64,000 nt of DNA from DASRFR01 sp035651455 (GCA_035651455.1 DASRFR010000047.1:1-64000), one strand, 5' to 3'; counted from the first letter of the stretch, positions 26,926 through 36,835 are shown. The notes: generated by a model from the sequence alone, not told the origin. Numbers and translations are program-made.

Positions 26926-27242
26926 AGGTGTAAGTTCCTAATACTAACATCCCCTTTACAGATTTCCGGGTCCGCCCGGATACAGATCAGGTACCTCTAC
27001 GAGGTTCGGCCGGATACTCAAGGCGCGCTTGGTTGGGCTAAGTCTATGGCACTCAATCTACTAGTTGAGCGAAGGCGCAGCAAACCGTTTTTGGCTGAAC
27101 AGCGTTTTTGATGCAGCTAGAGGCGAAAAGGCTCGCTTCGCCGGGAACCTTAAATCCACCTACAGTCTCAAACCCCAGAGGCTCGGGAGCGCGCGACAAA
27201 GGCCAAGAGCAACGTCGGTTCAGGAGGCCCCATCCCAACAGC
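26926..27242. other. Intergenic region upstream of hpnJ, nothing definite
   Basis: About 315 bases between the divergent hpnJ and lipoprotein genes; it must hold both promoters but no convincing pair of boxes was recognised. ORFs that cross it lack family-like sequence. Confidence 0.4.
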
Positions 27243-27632
27243 ATGAAACCTTTCAGGCTCATTCCTCTGCTCCTGCTGGCGGTGTGGGCGCTAGGCTGTG
27301 GGGCAGGGCATCCGAAGATCACCAGCATCGTCGTAAGCCCGACGTCAGCCAACGCCAACATCGGTTCCAGCCAGACCGTCACCTTCAGTGCAACCGCCAA
27401 TTTCGACGATCACACCAGCCGCCAGCTCACTGCCGCCGATGGCCTCACCTGGAAATCATCCAACACCGTCGTCGCCACCATTGAAGATAGTAATGGCAGG
27501 GCAACATGCGTCACCCCCGGGACCTCGACGATCACCGCAACCGCTCCAGCCGACTTGGTGGTCACGGTCAACAATGGCGTCTCGAACACGTCGCCCAACG
27601 TGAGTGGAACCGCGACTTTGAATTGCATGTAG
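27243..27632 (+). CDS. Small lipoprotein with Ig-like (Big-2) domain
   Basis: 129 residues. The ATG at 27243 gives a lipoprotein signal (MKPFRLIPLLLLAVWALGC) with Cys19 as likely lipidation site. The rest (ITSIVVSPTSANANIGSSQTVTFSA to WKSSNTVVATIEDSNG) is a single Big-2-type bacterial Ig-like domain as found in surface proteins and acidobacterial lipoproteins. The upstream in-frame start at 27108 has no signal sequence and was rejected. Envelope-anchored; function unknown. Confidence 0.8.
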   Translation: MKPFRLIPLLLLAVWALGCGAGHPKITSIVVSPTSANANIGSSQTVTFSATANFDDHTSRQLTAADGLTWKSSNTVVATIEDSNGRATCVTPGTSTITATAPADLVVTVNNGVSNTSPNVSGTATLNCM

Positions 27633-27801
27633 CACAGCGCGGCCACGGAATGCCGGTCACGCAGCTCTAGGCCAGGGACGGCAACTCCGGCCGTCCTCGG
27701 TTTTCCGAATTTTCTCTCCAGGTACGCCTTTCCCGGTCGCTGCCTACGCATCTTCTATACTCAGACGTACTTTCCAGAAGATTGAGGGAGATTACAGTTT
27801 C

Positions 27802-29106
27802 ATGAAATCAATGCGTTTTGTTATTCATGCCACATGTGTTCTTCTCGTTGCCGCCCTCCCGACTTTCGCGCAGGAACCGTTGACATTCCGGCGGGCCATT
27901 GAGTTGGCAATCGGGCAAAGCACCGAAATGGCGTTAAGCCAGAGCGATGAAGCGCGCGCCCGCGATTCTTACAGGGAAGCGCGCAACTCCTATATTCCGC
28001 AGGCCGCCATCGGTTCAGATGTCGGCTATGCCTATGGCTTCCCACTGTCGCTCGAAGGTTCGGCCCCCACGCTGTTCAACGTCGTGACGCAATCGTCAGT
28101 ATGGAATCCGGCGCAGCGTGAATTTATCAAAGCCGCGAAAGCCGAGTGGGGGGTGAGCAAGGCGCAGACACGAGACCAGCGCATGCAAGTAGTCACCGAG
28201 ACAGCTCTCACCTACATCGAACTCAATCAATGGGAGCAGCGCCTGCCTATCCTGCAAAGCGAGATGAAAGTTGTACACGATGTGGAAGCCGCGGTTTCGG
28301 AGCGCATCAACGCGGGAGTCGATAGCCCGCTGGAAGCGACGAAGGCGAAGCTCACGGACGCGCAGACGCGGGTGCACATGGCGGAAGCCAGTGGCGCCAT
28401 TGACGTCTTGCGTACCCGGCTCTCGCAACTGACCGGCATGCCCGCGCAATCCATTACCACGGCCCGCGATTCCATTCCTGCTCTGCAGGAGACTGCGGCA
28501 GGACCGGAGGTGGCGGCCCGCGCCTCGGAATCAAGCACCGCCGTCGAGATCGCCCAGGGAGCGGCGGTCGCGCGCGAATTCCGGGCAAAAGGTGAACACA
28601 AGGCGCTCTATCCGACCGCGGATTTTGCCGCCCAGTACGGGTTGATCAATACGTCTCTGACGAACTTCGAGCAGTTCTTTGTGCCCGGATCGTTTCAGCC
28701 GCACAACGTGACGTTCGGAGTGGTGCTGCGCCTGCCTTTCCTCAATGCTTCGCAGCACGCTCACGCCGAGGTAGCCGACGCGGAGGCGCTGCGGTCCCGC
28801 AAGGAAGCGGAACAGACGCGCAACCGCGCCGCCCTGGACGCGCTGAAATTGCAGCACAACGTGGAGCAACTTCGAGCCGCTCGAGACGTGGCGCAACTGC
28901 GCTCCGAGCTGGCGCAAAACCAACTAGACGCCGTGCAGACTCGCATGCAGGCCGAGACAGCCACGCAGCGGGAATTGCAGGACGCCGCGATTGAAGCCGC
29001 CGAACGCTCTTTGGATCGAATCAACGCGGAATTTCAGCTGCAAGCGGCGCAGGTGCAGCTTTATCGCGCTACGGGAGATCTGCAGCAATGGGCGATCGGC
29101 AAATAA
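27802..29106 (+). CDS. TolC-like outer membrane efflux protein
   Basis: 434 residues with a signal peptide (1-23, PTFAQ) and the two-repeat, helix-rich OEP pattern: FRRAIELAIGQS at the start and long Ala/Glu/Gln coiled-coil helices (about 100-230 and 320-430). It forms the outer-membrane channel of tripartite efflux or type I secretion. The nearest adaptor (30143-31390) is on the other strand and no inner-membrane pump is present in the window. Confidence 0.9.
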   Translation: MKSMRFVIHATCVLLVAALPTFAQEPLTFRRAIELAIGQSTEMALSQSDEARARDSYREARNSYIPQAAIGSDVGYAYGFPLSLEGSAPTLFNVVTQSSVWNPAQREFIKAAKAEWGVSKAQTRDQRMQVVTETALTYIELNQWEQRLPILQSEMKVVHDVEAAVSERINAGVDSPLEATKAKLTDAQTRVHMAEASGAIDVLRTRLSQLTGMPAQSITTARDSIPALQETAAGPEVAARASESSTAVEIAQGAAVAREFRAKGEHKALYPTADFAAQYGLINTSLTNFEQFFVPGSFQPHNVTFGVVLRLPFLNASQHAHAEVADAEALRSRKEAEQTRNRAALDALKLQHNVEQLRAARDVAQLRSELAQNQLDAVQTRMQAETATQRELQDAAIEAAERSLDRINAEFQLQAAQVQLYRATGDLQQWAIGK

Positions 29107-29129
29107 CGGGAGCGCTCTTCATGTGCGCG

Positions 29130-30089
29130 CTACTGCGTAACCCGATTCAGCGCTTCCTGCGCCCGCCCGAAATTACGCGCCAGCGCCAATGACGTCCGAT
29201 ATTCCTGGGCGGCGCCTGCCCGGTCACCTTGCTTCTCGAGCAGTGTCCCGAGCAGGTAATGCGCCTTGAACGAGGGCGCCTGTTCGACGCTGCCCATTTC
29301 CAGGTAGCGCAACAGCAGCTGCTTGGCGAGGGGTAGATCGCGATCCGCCTTGATGAGTGTCTCCGCGCCATCCACCAGAACATAGCTGCGGTTAACATGC
29401 GACGTGCTTGCCTTCTGTATGGCGGATTGCATGTCATCGAGACGCCCGGCGCGTTTGAAGAAGTACGAGAGCTCAAGCCAGGAATCGGCGCTGCCTTGAT
29501 CGGCGTCGATCTCCGCGCGGTATTCGTGCTCCGCCGTCACCCCGTCCTTGCGCTTTTCGGCGATGCGCGCATAAACCCAGTGCGCTTTGGCGGGATTCAA
29601 CGTGTTCAGGATCCTGGCCTGTTCTCGTGCTTTGTCCTGCCCACCACCTACAATTCCGGGCGCCTCCAGGTAAAACTCCGCAAGATCGGTGTGAGCGTCC
29701 ACACTTTTCGGATCCAGGGCCACCGCTTGCTCGAACTCATGGCGTAATTTCTTGGCGAGGCTCGCCGCGCTGAGAAAGTTGACTCGATCTGCCTTCTCTC
29801 CATAGGCTCGTCCCAGCCACAGGTGATACTCGCTGTTGTTGCCGTCCAGCTTGACCGCCTTCTCGCAAGCTGACACCGCGCGGTCCCAGTCCCCAAGGGA
29901 AAAGTAGGCGCGGCAAAGCAGGTTGTAAGACTCAGCACTGTCCGGACTCGCCGTGATCTGGCTCTGCAGCGCAGTAATGGCGTCATCCACGCGCCCGGCT
30001 GCCAGAAGATTCTGTGGAGAGTTCGCCGCCGCGGCGGCGCCTAGCAAGAGTGCAGCTATAAACGGGACGACCCAAGTTTTCCATGACAT
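29130..30089 (-). CDS. Exported TPR protein
   Basis: 319 residues with a signal peptide (about 1-22, AAAAN) and about six tetratricopeptide repeats, for example AESYNLLCRAYFSLGDWDRAV and SEYHLWLGRAYGEKADR. TPRs mediate protein contacts, here in the periplasm. It starts 53 bases after the periplasmic adaptor gene and is probably in the same operon, so it may assist that transport complex. Confidence 0.85.
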   Translation of the reverse strand: MSWKTWVVPFIAALLLGAAAAANSPQNLLAAGRVDDAITALQSQITASPDSAESYNLLCRAYFSLGDWDRAVSACEKAVKLDGNNSEYHLWLGRAYGEKADRVNFLSAASLAKKLRHEFEQAVALDPKSVDAHTDLAEFYLEAPGIVGGGQDKAREQARILNTLNPAKAHWVYARIAEKRKDGVTAEHEYRAEIDADQGSADSWLELSYFFKRAGRLDDMQSAIQKASTSHVNRSYVLVDGAETLIKADRDLPLAKQLLLRYLEMGSVEQAPSFKAHYLLGTLLEKQGDRAGAAQEYRTSLALARNFGRAQEALNRVTQ

Positions 30090-30142
30090 TGAAGCAACAA
30101 CCCTCTTGTGACTTTTACTGTACGAACAGGCCAGAGAAACCG

Positions 30143-31390
30143 CTAGGGCACTTTCCTCACGATCGATCCATCGCGGAGAGGCTTGCCATTGATGGCGGCG
30201 ACGGCAACCACTGCTTTGTCCTGCAAGCCGCCGGTGATTTCGACGGCGGTCAGGTTGGAAACGGCAGTCTGAACATTGCGGCGGTGCAATTCATTGCCTT
30301 CGATCTCGTAAACGTAGGGCTGGTGATCATCCAGGTGCACGGCTTCCCGCGGAAGAATCAGCGCACCGCCATGTTCCGCGGTCACGATGGTCACGCCAAC
30401 GTTGATGTTGGGGAGCAACTTGAGGTCGGCGTTGTCGATGATGGCCGTCGCCTCGCCGACATTGCGCGTTCCGCGCAGTTTCACCGTTGAAGGTACCGCC
30501 CCAAGCGTTGCCTGCCAGATGCGCCCGGGGATTGCGTCCCAGGTGATTTCGATCTTATCGCCTGGCGAGAGGCGCCCAATATCGGGCTCGTCGACGTAAG
30601 CGCGCACTAGAACTTTGGAGAGGTCGGCTTCCTGCAGCAGGAGGTCGCCGGCTTGAACGAAAACACCCTGGCGAACCGCAAGAGCATAGACGATCCCATC
30701 AAAAGGAGCCTGCAGATTGGACTTTGCCAGGACGTCTTCGGCGGCATCGTGGGCGGCTTGTGCCTCGGATTTTTGCGCCTCAACCCGCGCCACTTCCGGC
30801 TGCGAATAACGGTCCTTTTGCTTCTGCTGAAGAAGATTCAGCTCCGCGTCGGCGCGTTTCAAAGCGTTCTCCGCTTCCCTGACTTCTCCGGCAGAGGCTG
30901 CGCCTTTTTGTTCGAGGCTCTGCATCGCCTGCAGGTTGCGTTGCGCGGCATCGCGGTCGGTACGCGCCTTCACCAGCTGCGCGTCAACTGTATAAATCTC
31001 TTCCTGCGTCCCGCCGTGCTGCACCGACGCCACTTCTGCCTGCGCGGCTTTCATCTGCGCCATCGCGCGCGCCGCCTGGCTGCGTGCATCCGCGTCATCA
31101 AGCTGCAACAGCAACTGCCCCTTTTTGACATGATCGCCTTCGTGGATCAACACCCGCTTCACCGTCGTCGCGACGGGAGCGTGCGCTTCGAAGTTTTGCG
31201 CCGGTTCGATCTTGCCATTCGTCGAGATGACGCTGCGGATGATGCCGCGAGTGGTCGTCGCGGTGCGCACTGGGATCGAATCATCGCGCCGCGAGACGAA
31301 AGAGGCGAGCAACACCACCGCTACCACGACGGCAAGCGCCGTCGCCAGCCAACGATACCGGCTGAAAAACCCCTGCTCTGCGGATGGCAT
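30143..31390 (-). CDS. Periplasmic adaptor protein (RND/MacA/HlyD-type)
   Basis: 415 residues: one N-terminal membrane segment (about 14-32), biotinyl-lipoyl halves around VKRVLIHEGDHVKKGQLLLQLDD and LQAPFDGIVYALAVRQGVFV, a long alpha-hairpin between them (about 105-210), then beta-barrel and membrane-proximal domains (PREAVHLDDHQPYVYEIEGNEL). This is the adaptor of tripartite pumps. No permease gene follows; instead a TPR gene does. Divergent from queF. Confidence 0.9.
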   Translation of the reverse strand: MPSAEQGFFSRYRWLATALAVVVAVVLLASFVSRRDDSIPVRTATTTRGIIRSVISTNGKIEPAQNFEAHAPVATTVKRVLIHEGDHVKKGQLLLQLDDADARSQAARAMAQMKAAQAEVASVQHGGTQEEIYTVDAQLVKARTDRDAAQRNLQAMQSLEQKGAASAGEVREAENALKRADAELNLLQQKQKDRYSQPEVARVEAQKSEAQAAHDAAEDVLAKSNLQAPFDGIVYALAVRQGVFVQAGDLLLQEADLSKVLVRAYVDEPDIGRLSPGDKIEITWDAIPGRIWQATLGAVPSTVKLRGTRNVGEATAIIDNADLKLLPNINVGVTIVTAEHGGALILPREAVHLDDHQPYVYEIEGNELHRRNVQTAVSNLTAVEITGGLQDKAVVAVAAINGKPLRDGSIVRKVP

Positions 31391-31537
31391 TTAAGAGTTT
31401 GGCAATTATTAAGATAACACCGGCGTCAGCTGAAAACGTCGGCACGCAATTGTACTCACTGCGTTAGATGCAGCGCCTGCCCTGTTGGAATGAGAATTCT
31501 CCGGGCCTGATGGCGGCCGCCTGTTTACAATATATCC

Positions 31538-31951
31538 ATGGCAAAGCTAGCGCCCCGATACACGCCAGAGCATGCGGAAGCCGGTCTGGACGCCAAATTT
31601 CCTGACATCGAGACCTGGCCCAACCAGTACCCAGGCTACGAGATCGTGATCGACGACCCGGAGTTCACCTCGGTGTGTCCGAAAACGGGACTGCCCGATT
31701 TCGGCCACATCGTCATTCGTTACATGCCGGACAAAGACTGCCTCGAATTGAAATCGCTGAAGGAATATCTGCAGTGCTATCGCAACCTGGGTATCTTCCA
31801 GGAAAACGTGGTCAACCGCATTCTGGATGACGTCGTTCGCTGGGCCAAGCCTGTCTGGGCCGAGGTAAAGGGCGACTTCCGGCCTCGTGGGGGTATCTCG
31901 ACGGTCGTAGTGGCTCGCTGGCCGCGCTCCCAGGGCGATTCGCGTAAGTAA
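31538..31951 (+). CDS. queF: NADPH-dependent 7-cyano-7-deazaguanine reductase QueF
   Basis: 137 residues, the short single-domain (type I) form. It reduces preQ0 to preQ1 in queuosine synthesis. The covalent Cys47 and Asp54 lie in SVCPKTGLPDFGH, and the QueF signature ELKSLKEYLQ with the substrate-binding Glu follows. Monocistronic; no preQ1 riboswitch was recognised upstream and no other que gene is near. Confidence 0.95.
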   Translation: MAKLAPRYTPEHAEAGLDAKFPDIETWPNQYPGYEIVIDDPEFTSVCPKTGLPDFGHIVIRYMPDKDCLELKSLKEYLQCYRNLGIFQENVVNRILDDVVRWAKPVWAEVKGDFRPRGGISTVVVARWPRSQGDSRK

Positions 31952-32015
31952 CTGCCGGAACCGTTGGCTTGAATCGCTCGTTCTCTTCTGAGCCGCGCGG
32001 AAAATCCGCGACTTG

Positions 32016-33143
32016 TTATTTTGCTGCTGAGGCGACGATGTAATCGGACAGAAGTTTTTCCGCGAGCGGGTGCGCCCCGGGCATGTTGTAGTTGTTGGTG
32101 GTGATCACGGCCACCATGTCCAACTCGGGAAATACCGCTACTTTATTGCCGCCATTTCCGCTCATCAGGTAAGCCGCGAATTTCTTTTCCGCGGGTCCAA
32201 AACTCTTCAGCCACCACAGGTACCCATATTCCGTGGTCTCGTCAACGCGGACGTGGGGATGCGTAGAAGTCTCGATCCAGGAATGCTGAATCAGGCGCTT
32301 CCGGTTCCAGACACCGTCATTTATATAAAGCTGGCCGAGCTTCAGCAGGTCTCTACTTTGCAGGCCCAGGCCGCCGCCGGTCTGTGCGAGTCCCATCGGA
32401 GAATACTTCCATCCTGCTTTCTCAATGCCTAACGGTTGAAACAACTTTCTATGCGCAAAGTCGGGTGTCGAAGCTCCACTGGCTTTCTCGAGCACCGCTC
32501 CCAACGTCGCAACTCCTGCGGTGCAATAGCTGAAAGCCCGGCCATAAGGCGACTCTTCCGGCTTTTTGACCCACGAGGGGAACACGCGCAGCGGCAGGTC
32601 GAGCGTGAATTTCACCCAGTCCGCCAACAGGTACATGTGTTCCTCGTTACCTTGGGAAAAGTCGTTATCGTCGTTGCATTCCAGGGCCGAGCTCATCGTC
32701 AGGAAATCTTCCACGGTGATCGCATCCTTGCGGGGAGCGGGGTTTTTCAGTGGCTGCTTGTCGGGAAAGAACCCGACAATGCGGGCGTTTACACCGGGAA
32801 GTAAATGCTGGTCAAGGGCGATGCCAATGAGCATGCTGGTAATCGTCTTCGTGGCAGAACGCGTGTCTTGTAGCGCGTCCGCGGTCGATCCATTGAAGTA
32901 GCCCTCGTACACCAGCCGGCCATGGCGGGCAATAACGACGCTGGTAATTTTCTTGAAATCGCCCGCCGCAATCGCCTTCTGCATGTCGCTGAGCCGGTCG
33001 GTAGCGAGACCGGCTGATTCCGGAGCCGCTGTGGTCCACCCGTCGTTGCGCGTAGGCGGCGCCGTGACGGCTCCAGTCTGCGCATTCAAATGCGCAACCG
33101 TAAGGAGTGTCCCGGCGCACAGCATGAGAATGGCATTCCGCAT
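32016..33143 (-). CDS. Exported serine hydrolase (beta-lactamase / PBP4-like, class C fold)
   Basis: 375 residues from ATG 33143 with a signal peptide (about 1-21). The SxxK motif is S96-ATK-K99 (RSATKTITS), the second-motif tyrosine is in SYCTAG (usual YxN is changed), and SGNGGNK is near the third motif. Such proteins include esterases, D-aminopeptidases and peptidoglycan-acting enzymes; the activity cannot be read from sequence. An in-frame TTG at 33167 is a less likely start. Stands alone, divergent from the MFS gene. Confidence 0.88.
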   Translation of the reverse strand: MRNAILMLCAGTLLTVAHLNAQTGAVTAPPTRNDGWTTAAPESAGLATDRLSDMQKAIAAGDFKKITSVVIARHGRLVYEGYFNGSTADALQDTRSATKTITSMLIGIALDQHLLPGVNARIVGFFPDKQPLKNPAPRKDAITVEDFLTMSSALECNDDNDFSQGNEEHMYLLADWVKFTLDLPLRVFPSWVKKPEESPYGRAFSYCTAGVATLGAVLEKASGASTPDFAHRKLFQPLGIEKAGWKYSPMGLAQTGGGLGLQSRDLLKLGQLYINDGVWNRKRLIQHSWIETSTHPHVRVDETTEYGYLWWLKSFGPAEKKFAAYLMSGNGGNKVAVFPELDMVAVITTNNYNMPGAHPLAEKLLSDYIVASAAK

Positions 33144-33251
33144 CACTGCGATTGAATCTCCCCTCAAATCACATATTGGACGTGATGTCCCACAGACGGT
33201 TATCGGTGAATGATTTCTCCGTAATTCAAGAATGCTATATTCACAGGCTCA

Positions 33252-34499
33252 GTGACTGGAGACCGACTCTACCCGCGGACTGCGCTCGTACTGCTCACGG
33301 TGCTTAACCTCCTGAACTATATCGATCGCTCGATATTGTTCGCGGTGCAGCCATTGGTGAAAGACGAGTTTCACCTCAGCAATACGGAACTCGGCTATCT
33401 CACCAGCGCGTTCCTCATTTTTTACATGATCGCAGCACCCTTTGTCGGCCCGCTCGCCGATCGTTATTCCCGGAAGCTGATCATTTCTTTAGGAGCACTT
33501 TTCTGGAGCGGACTGACTCTGCTGACCGCTGTCACGCACAATTATGCCGAACTGCTGGTTCGGCATACGCTCGTGGGTATCGGCGAGGCGACATTTGTAA
33601 CGATCGCACCGACCTTCGTGGCGGATCTTTATCCGGAGGAGAAGCGCGGCCGCATTCTGGGCATTTTCTACCTCGCCATTCCAGTCGGAACCGCTCTCGG
33701 CTACCTTTTGGGAGGAAACCTCGGCGCCACACATGGATGGCGGTTTCCTTTCTATGTGGCCGCGACCCCGGGATTCGTCCTGGCCATCGCGGTTTTATTC
33801 CTTAGTGAACCTGAGCGCGGCCGCTTTGACACCTTAAAGGAGACTCCGGACCGCGCCACCGTGCGCGGACTGGCGCGCAACCCCGCGTTCTGGACGGTCA
33901 CGCTGGGAATGTCGATGATGACCTTCGCGCTGGGTGGAATCCAGGTCTGGATGCCCACTTTCCTTTACCAGGCCCGCGGATATTCCTTGGCTAATGCCAA
34001 CCTGCTGTTTGGAAAGATTATTGTCTTCGACGGGATCGTGGCATCGCTCGCCGGCGGATGGCTGGGAGACCGGCTCTTGCCGCGCACCAAGTCCTCTTAT
34101 TACCTGGTATCGGCCGCCAGTATGGCGCTGGGCATTCCCGCCATGATCGTCGCACTGTTCTCGCGCGGGGCAATCATGGTGCCCGCCATTGTGCTGGCGG
34201 CATTCCTGCTTTTGTTGAACACTTCGCCGCTCAATGCGGCCCTGATTAATTCAGTGGGCGCACACATCCGTGTCACCGCAATTGCCGTGAATATTTTCAT
34301 CTTCCACCTGCTGGGCGATGTCCCGTCTCCCACTCTGATGGGCTATGTTGCCGATAAACATTCCCTCCAGGCGGCATTCATTCTTCCCGTGATCGCGATG
34401 CTACTCTCATCTGCCATACTGTTTTATGGGATGAAGTTTGCGCCGGCTGTAGCCGCCCCGCATTCCCAGGCGGCGGGCGCGAAAGTAATTACCGGCTAG
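33252..34499 (+). CDS. MFS transporter, spinster-like
   Basis: 415 residues with twelve predicted membrane segments. NLLNYIDRSILFAVQP and GPLADRYSRK (motif A between segments 2 and 3) are typical of the spinster-like group, which moves lipids or organic acids. GTG start. The GT2 gene follows 37 bases later, so the two form an operon and may export or flip a glycosylated product; that link is inference. Confidence 0.9.
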   Translation: MTGDRLYPRTALVLLTVLNLLNYIDRSILFAVQPLVKDEFHLSNTELGYLTSAFLIFYMIAAPFVGPLADRYSRKLIISLGALFWSGLTLLTAVTHNYAELLVRHTLVGIGEATFVTIAPTFVADLYPEEKRGRILGIFYLAIPVGTALGYLLGGNLGATHGWRFPFYVAATPGFVLAIAVLFLSEPERGRFDTLKETPDRATVRGLARNPAFWTVTLGMSMMTFALGGIQVWMPTFLYQARGYSLANANLLFGKIIVFDGIVASLAGGWLGDRLLPRTKSSYYLVSAASMALGIPAMIVALFSRGAIMVPAIVLAAFLLLLNTSPLNAALINSVGAHIRVTAIAVNIFIFHLLGDVPSPTLMGYVADKHSLQAAFILPVIAMLLSSAILFYGMKFAPAVAAPHSQAAGAKVITG

Positions 34500-34536
34500 C
34501 CGCACGCGCTGAAGTTATCGGAGGAGAATCCTGCAG

Positions 34537-35706
34537 TTGATCACCGTTCTTAATTGGCTGGCCGGCACTGTCCTGGCGCTGGCATGGTCCTCGCGCATTG
34601 TCGACGCAGCGTTGGGGATGCCGAAAATCGCCGACATCGCACGGCCTGAGTGGGATCGCAAGCCCCAGAATAACCCGCGCGTTTCTATTATCCTGCCCGC
34701 GTGTAATGAAGAAGCGGACGTCGTGAAAACCCTGACCCGGCTGCTGGCTCTCGATTACGACAACTATGAGATCGTCGCGGTGAATGACCGGTCGACCGAT
34801 CGCACCGGCGAGCTGATGGAAAGAGTAGCCATGGATGATCGCGCTCACGGCCGCCTCACGGTGATCCACATTGACCAACTGCCCTCCGGTTGGATGGGCA
34901 AGACGCATGCCATGTGGACCGCCGCCCAGCGGGCTACCGGCGAATGGCTGCTGTTCACCGATGCCGACGTGCTGTTCCGCCCGGATTCGGTGCGCCGCGC
35001 GATCGCCTATGCGGAGGCCGAGAAGGCCGATCACGTCGTAGTCTTTCCCCGCATGATCATGAAACGTCCGGGGGAGAAGATGATGATTGCCTTCTTCCAG
35101 ACGCTGTTTGTTTTCGGGCACCGGCCCTGGAAGGTTGCCGATCCTGAAACCCGCGACCACATGGGAGTGGGGGCTTTCAACTGCGTGCGCCGGCAGGCGT
35201 ATGAAGCCGTGGGCACATATCGCGCGCTGCGCATGGAAGTGCTCGACGATATGAAGCTCGGCAAGGTCCTCAAGAACGCCGGGTTCGCGCAACGCAATGT
35301 GTTCGGGGATGACCTGATTTCCATTCACTGGGCAAAGGGCGCGATGGGAGTGGTTCGCAACCTGACCAAGAATTTCTTCGCGATACTTTCATTTCAATGG
35401 CCGCGCACGCTGGCGTCGGCCTTCATGCTGGGATTTCTGAACCTCGGGCCGTTTCTCGGGATGTGGTTGGCTCACGGTGGTGCCCGCATTCCTTATGCGG
35501 GTGCGCTGTTGTCCATGTTCGCCATCTACGCGGGTATGTCTACGCGGTCCGCGGTGGAACCGTACTACTTCTTCCTGCACCCGATCAGCACGGTGTTGTT
35601 CATGTACACGCTGCTGCGTTCTATGGGGCACACGCTATGGAACGATGGCATCGTATGGCGGGGTACCAGGTACCCGCTGGAAGAGTTGAGGAAGGGCATG
35701 GTGTGA
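34537..35706 (+). CDS. Family 2 glycosyltransferase, HpnB/CrtQ-like, membrane-anchored
   Basis: 389 residues. A GT-A domain (about 45-280) has VSIILPACNEE, the DNYEIVAVNDRSTD nucleotide-sugar site, the DAD metal motif in LLFTDADVLF, and the later EVLDDMKLG Asp pair. Two to three membrane segments follow at the C-terminus. The LPSGWMGKTHA segment resembles HpnB and carotenoid glycosyltransferases, so a lipid acceptor is likely. TTG start, supported by GGAGGAG upstream. Second gene after the MFS transporter. Confidence 0.87.
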   Translation: MITVLNWLAGTVLALAWSSRIVDAALGMPKIADIARPEWDRKPQNNPRVSIILPACNEEADVVKTLTRLLALDYDNYEIVAVNDRSTDRTGELMERVAMDDRAHGRLTVIHIDQLPSGWMGKTHAMWTAAQRATGEWLLFTDADVLFRPDSVRRAIAYAEAEKADHVVVFPRMIMKRPGEKMMIAFFQTLFVFGHRPWKVADPETRDHMGVGAFNCVRRQAYEAVGTYRALRMEVLDDMKLGKVLKNAGFAQRNVFGDDLISIHWAKGAMGVVRNLTKNFFAILSFQWPRTLASAFMLGFLNLGPFLGMWLAHGGARIPYAGALLSMFAIYAGMSTRSAVEPYYFFLHPISTVLFMYTLLRSMGHTLWNDGIVWRGTRYPLEELRKGMV

Positions 35707-35724
35707 AGCGGGAGTCTGCACCGA

Positions 35725-36243
35725 TTACTGATTCAGCGATTCCGCCGTTTCCGCCGGATCCTCGATAGGTACGCGCGGAGACTGCTTCTTTTTCTTGGCC
35801 TTTGCCGGCGAACCGGGATGGCTGAAGCTGCCCGCGCTATAGCGGCCGTGGCGTTCAACGTCGTATTGCTTGGGTAGCGGCGGCACCAGGTGCGCATCTT
35901 TGCCCAGTTGCTTTGGCCGGCTAAGGATGATTTCGGCTCGGCCATCGTAAACCTTGATCGTCCCGCTGATTTCGACGTTTCTTCCTTTCAACTGCCGTGC
36001 GTCCCCCACGTGTTTCAGATCGGAGGCAAAGATCACGACCGTAAATGGGCAAACCCGGAAATCCTGGCAGAAATCGAGGAATGTCACCCCGCGGCTGCCC
36101 TCCTGGACGTTCAGCACCGTGCCACTGACGCAACGCGTGGAGCCAACGTGTTGAAGGGCTTCGGAGAAGGGAACGCATTCCGCCGATCCGGGTACGGCCG
36201 CGCAGCCGAATAAAGCAATGCTGAAGATAATCCTCGCAAGCAT
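35725..36243 (-). CDS. Exported OB-fold-like protein
   Basis: 172 residues with a signal peptide (about 1-21, PGSAE). Residues 22-120 (SEALQHVGSTRCVSGTVLNV to GRAEIILSRPKQL) have the strand pattern of an OB-fold domain of the kind seen in small exported nucleic-acid-binding-like proteins. The C-terminal 50 residues are Lys/Pro/Ser-rich and disordered. Convergent with the GT2 gene. Function unknown. Confidence 0.75.
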   Translation of the reverse strand: MLARIIFSIALFGCAAVPGSAECVPFSEALQHVGSTRCVSGTVLNVQEGSRGVTFLDFCQDFRVCPFTVVIFASDLKHVGDARQLKGRNVEISGTIKVYDGRAEIILSRPKQLGKDAHLVPPLPKQYDVERHGRYSAGSFSHPGSPAKAKKKKQSPRVPIEDPAETAESLNQ

Positions 36244-36467
36244 GGGGACCAGCTTTCAGTCGCGAGTGTGCGGCTGCCCGAGGCCCTGGTCAAGGTAATG
36301 CATCACCCATAAAAGTGAGCATTGGATGACGCTGGAGATTGGGACTGAATACAATGCGCAATGCCGCATCGCATCAGCAACCAGGATGATATGAGGGCAA
36401 GTGCAGGGCGGCGCGACGCTCCAGGACCGGGATTTTGCCGGCCCTGGGCATCAATGGTAGAGAAGGG

Positions 36468-36812
36468 CTAGCTGAAGGACTTTACCGCGCCGGCCTCGTC
36501 GTCCTTTACGTCAAACACGGTGTAGAGCTTCGTTATCTGCAGCAGGTCGTGCACCTTCTTGGTCAGGTTGAGGAGCTTGAGCTCGCCGCCCTGGTTCTTG
36601 ACAGTGGTAAAAGCGCTTACCAGCTCACCGATGCCGGAGCTGTCGATATAGTTGACGTCGCCAAGGTTCAGAAGAATTTTCTTTTGACCTTTAGACAGCA
36701 GGTCGCGCACCTGGTCGCGCAACATGACGCTGCCCTCGCCCAGCGTGATACGGCCACTCAGATCCACGATTGTGACCCCATCCACCTGGCGAGTACTGGA
36801 TTTCATGCTCAC
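36468..36812 (-). CDS. Anti-sigma factor antagonist (STAS domain)
   Basis: 114 residues, a single STAS domain of the SpoIIAA/RsbV type. The phosphorylatable serine lies in YIDSSGIGEL. In such switches the unphosphorylated antagonist binds the kinase-type anti-sigma factor and frees the sigma factor. The start is either GTG 36812 or ATG 36806 behind GGAGGG. It follows the HATPase gene by 23 bases, so both are co-expressed. The sigma factor and the phosphatase are not in the window. Confidence 0.92.
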   Translation of the reverse strand: MSMKSSTRQVDGVTIVDLSGRITLGEGSVMLRDQVRDLLSKGQKKILLNLGDVNYIDSSGIGELVSAFTTVKNQGGELKLLNLTKKVHDLLQITKLYTVFDVKDDEAGAVKSFS

Positions 36813-36835
36813 TGGAACCCTCCTTGCGCCCCGGC

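Noticed and set aside
31391..31537. Possible preQ1 riboswitch before queF
   Set aside because: No preQ1 aptamer core or pseudoknot tail was recognised in the 147-base gap.
34489..35328. Minus-strand ORF of 279 codons antisense to the GT2 gene
   Set aside because: The GT2 frame has an excellent ribosome-binding site and complete GT-A motifs.
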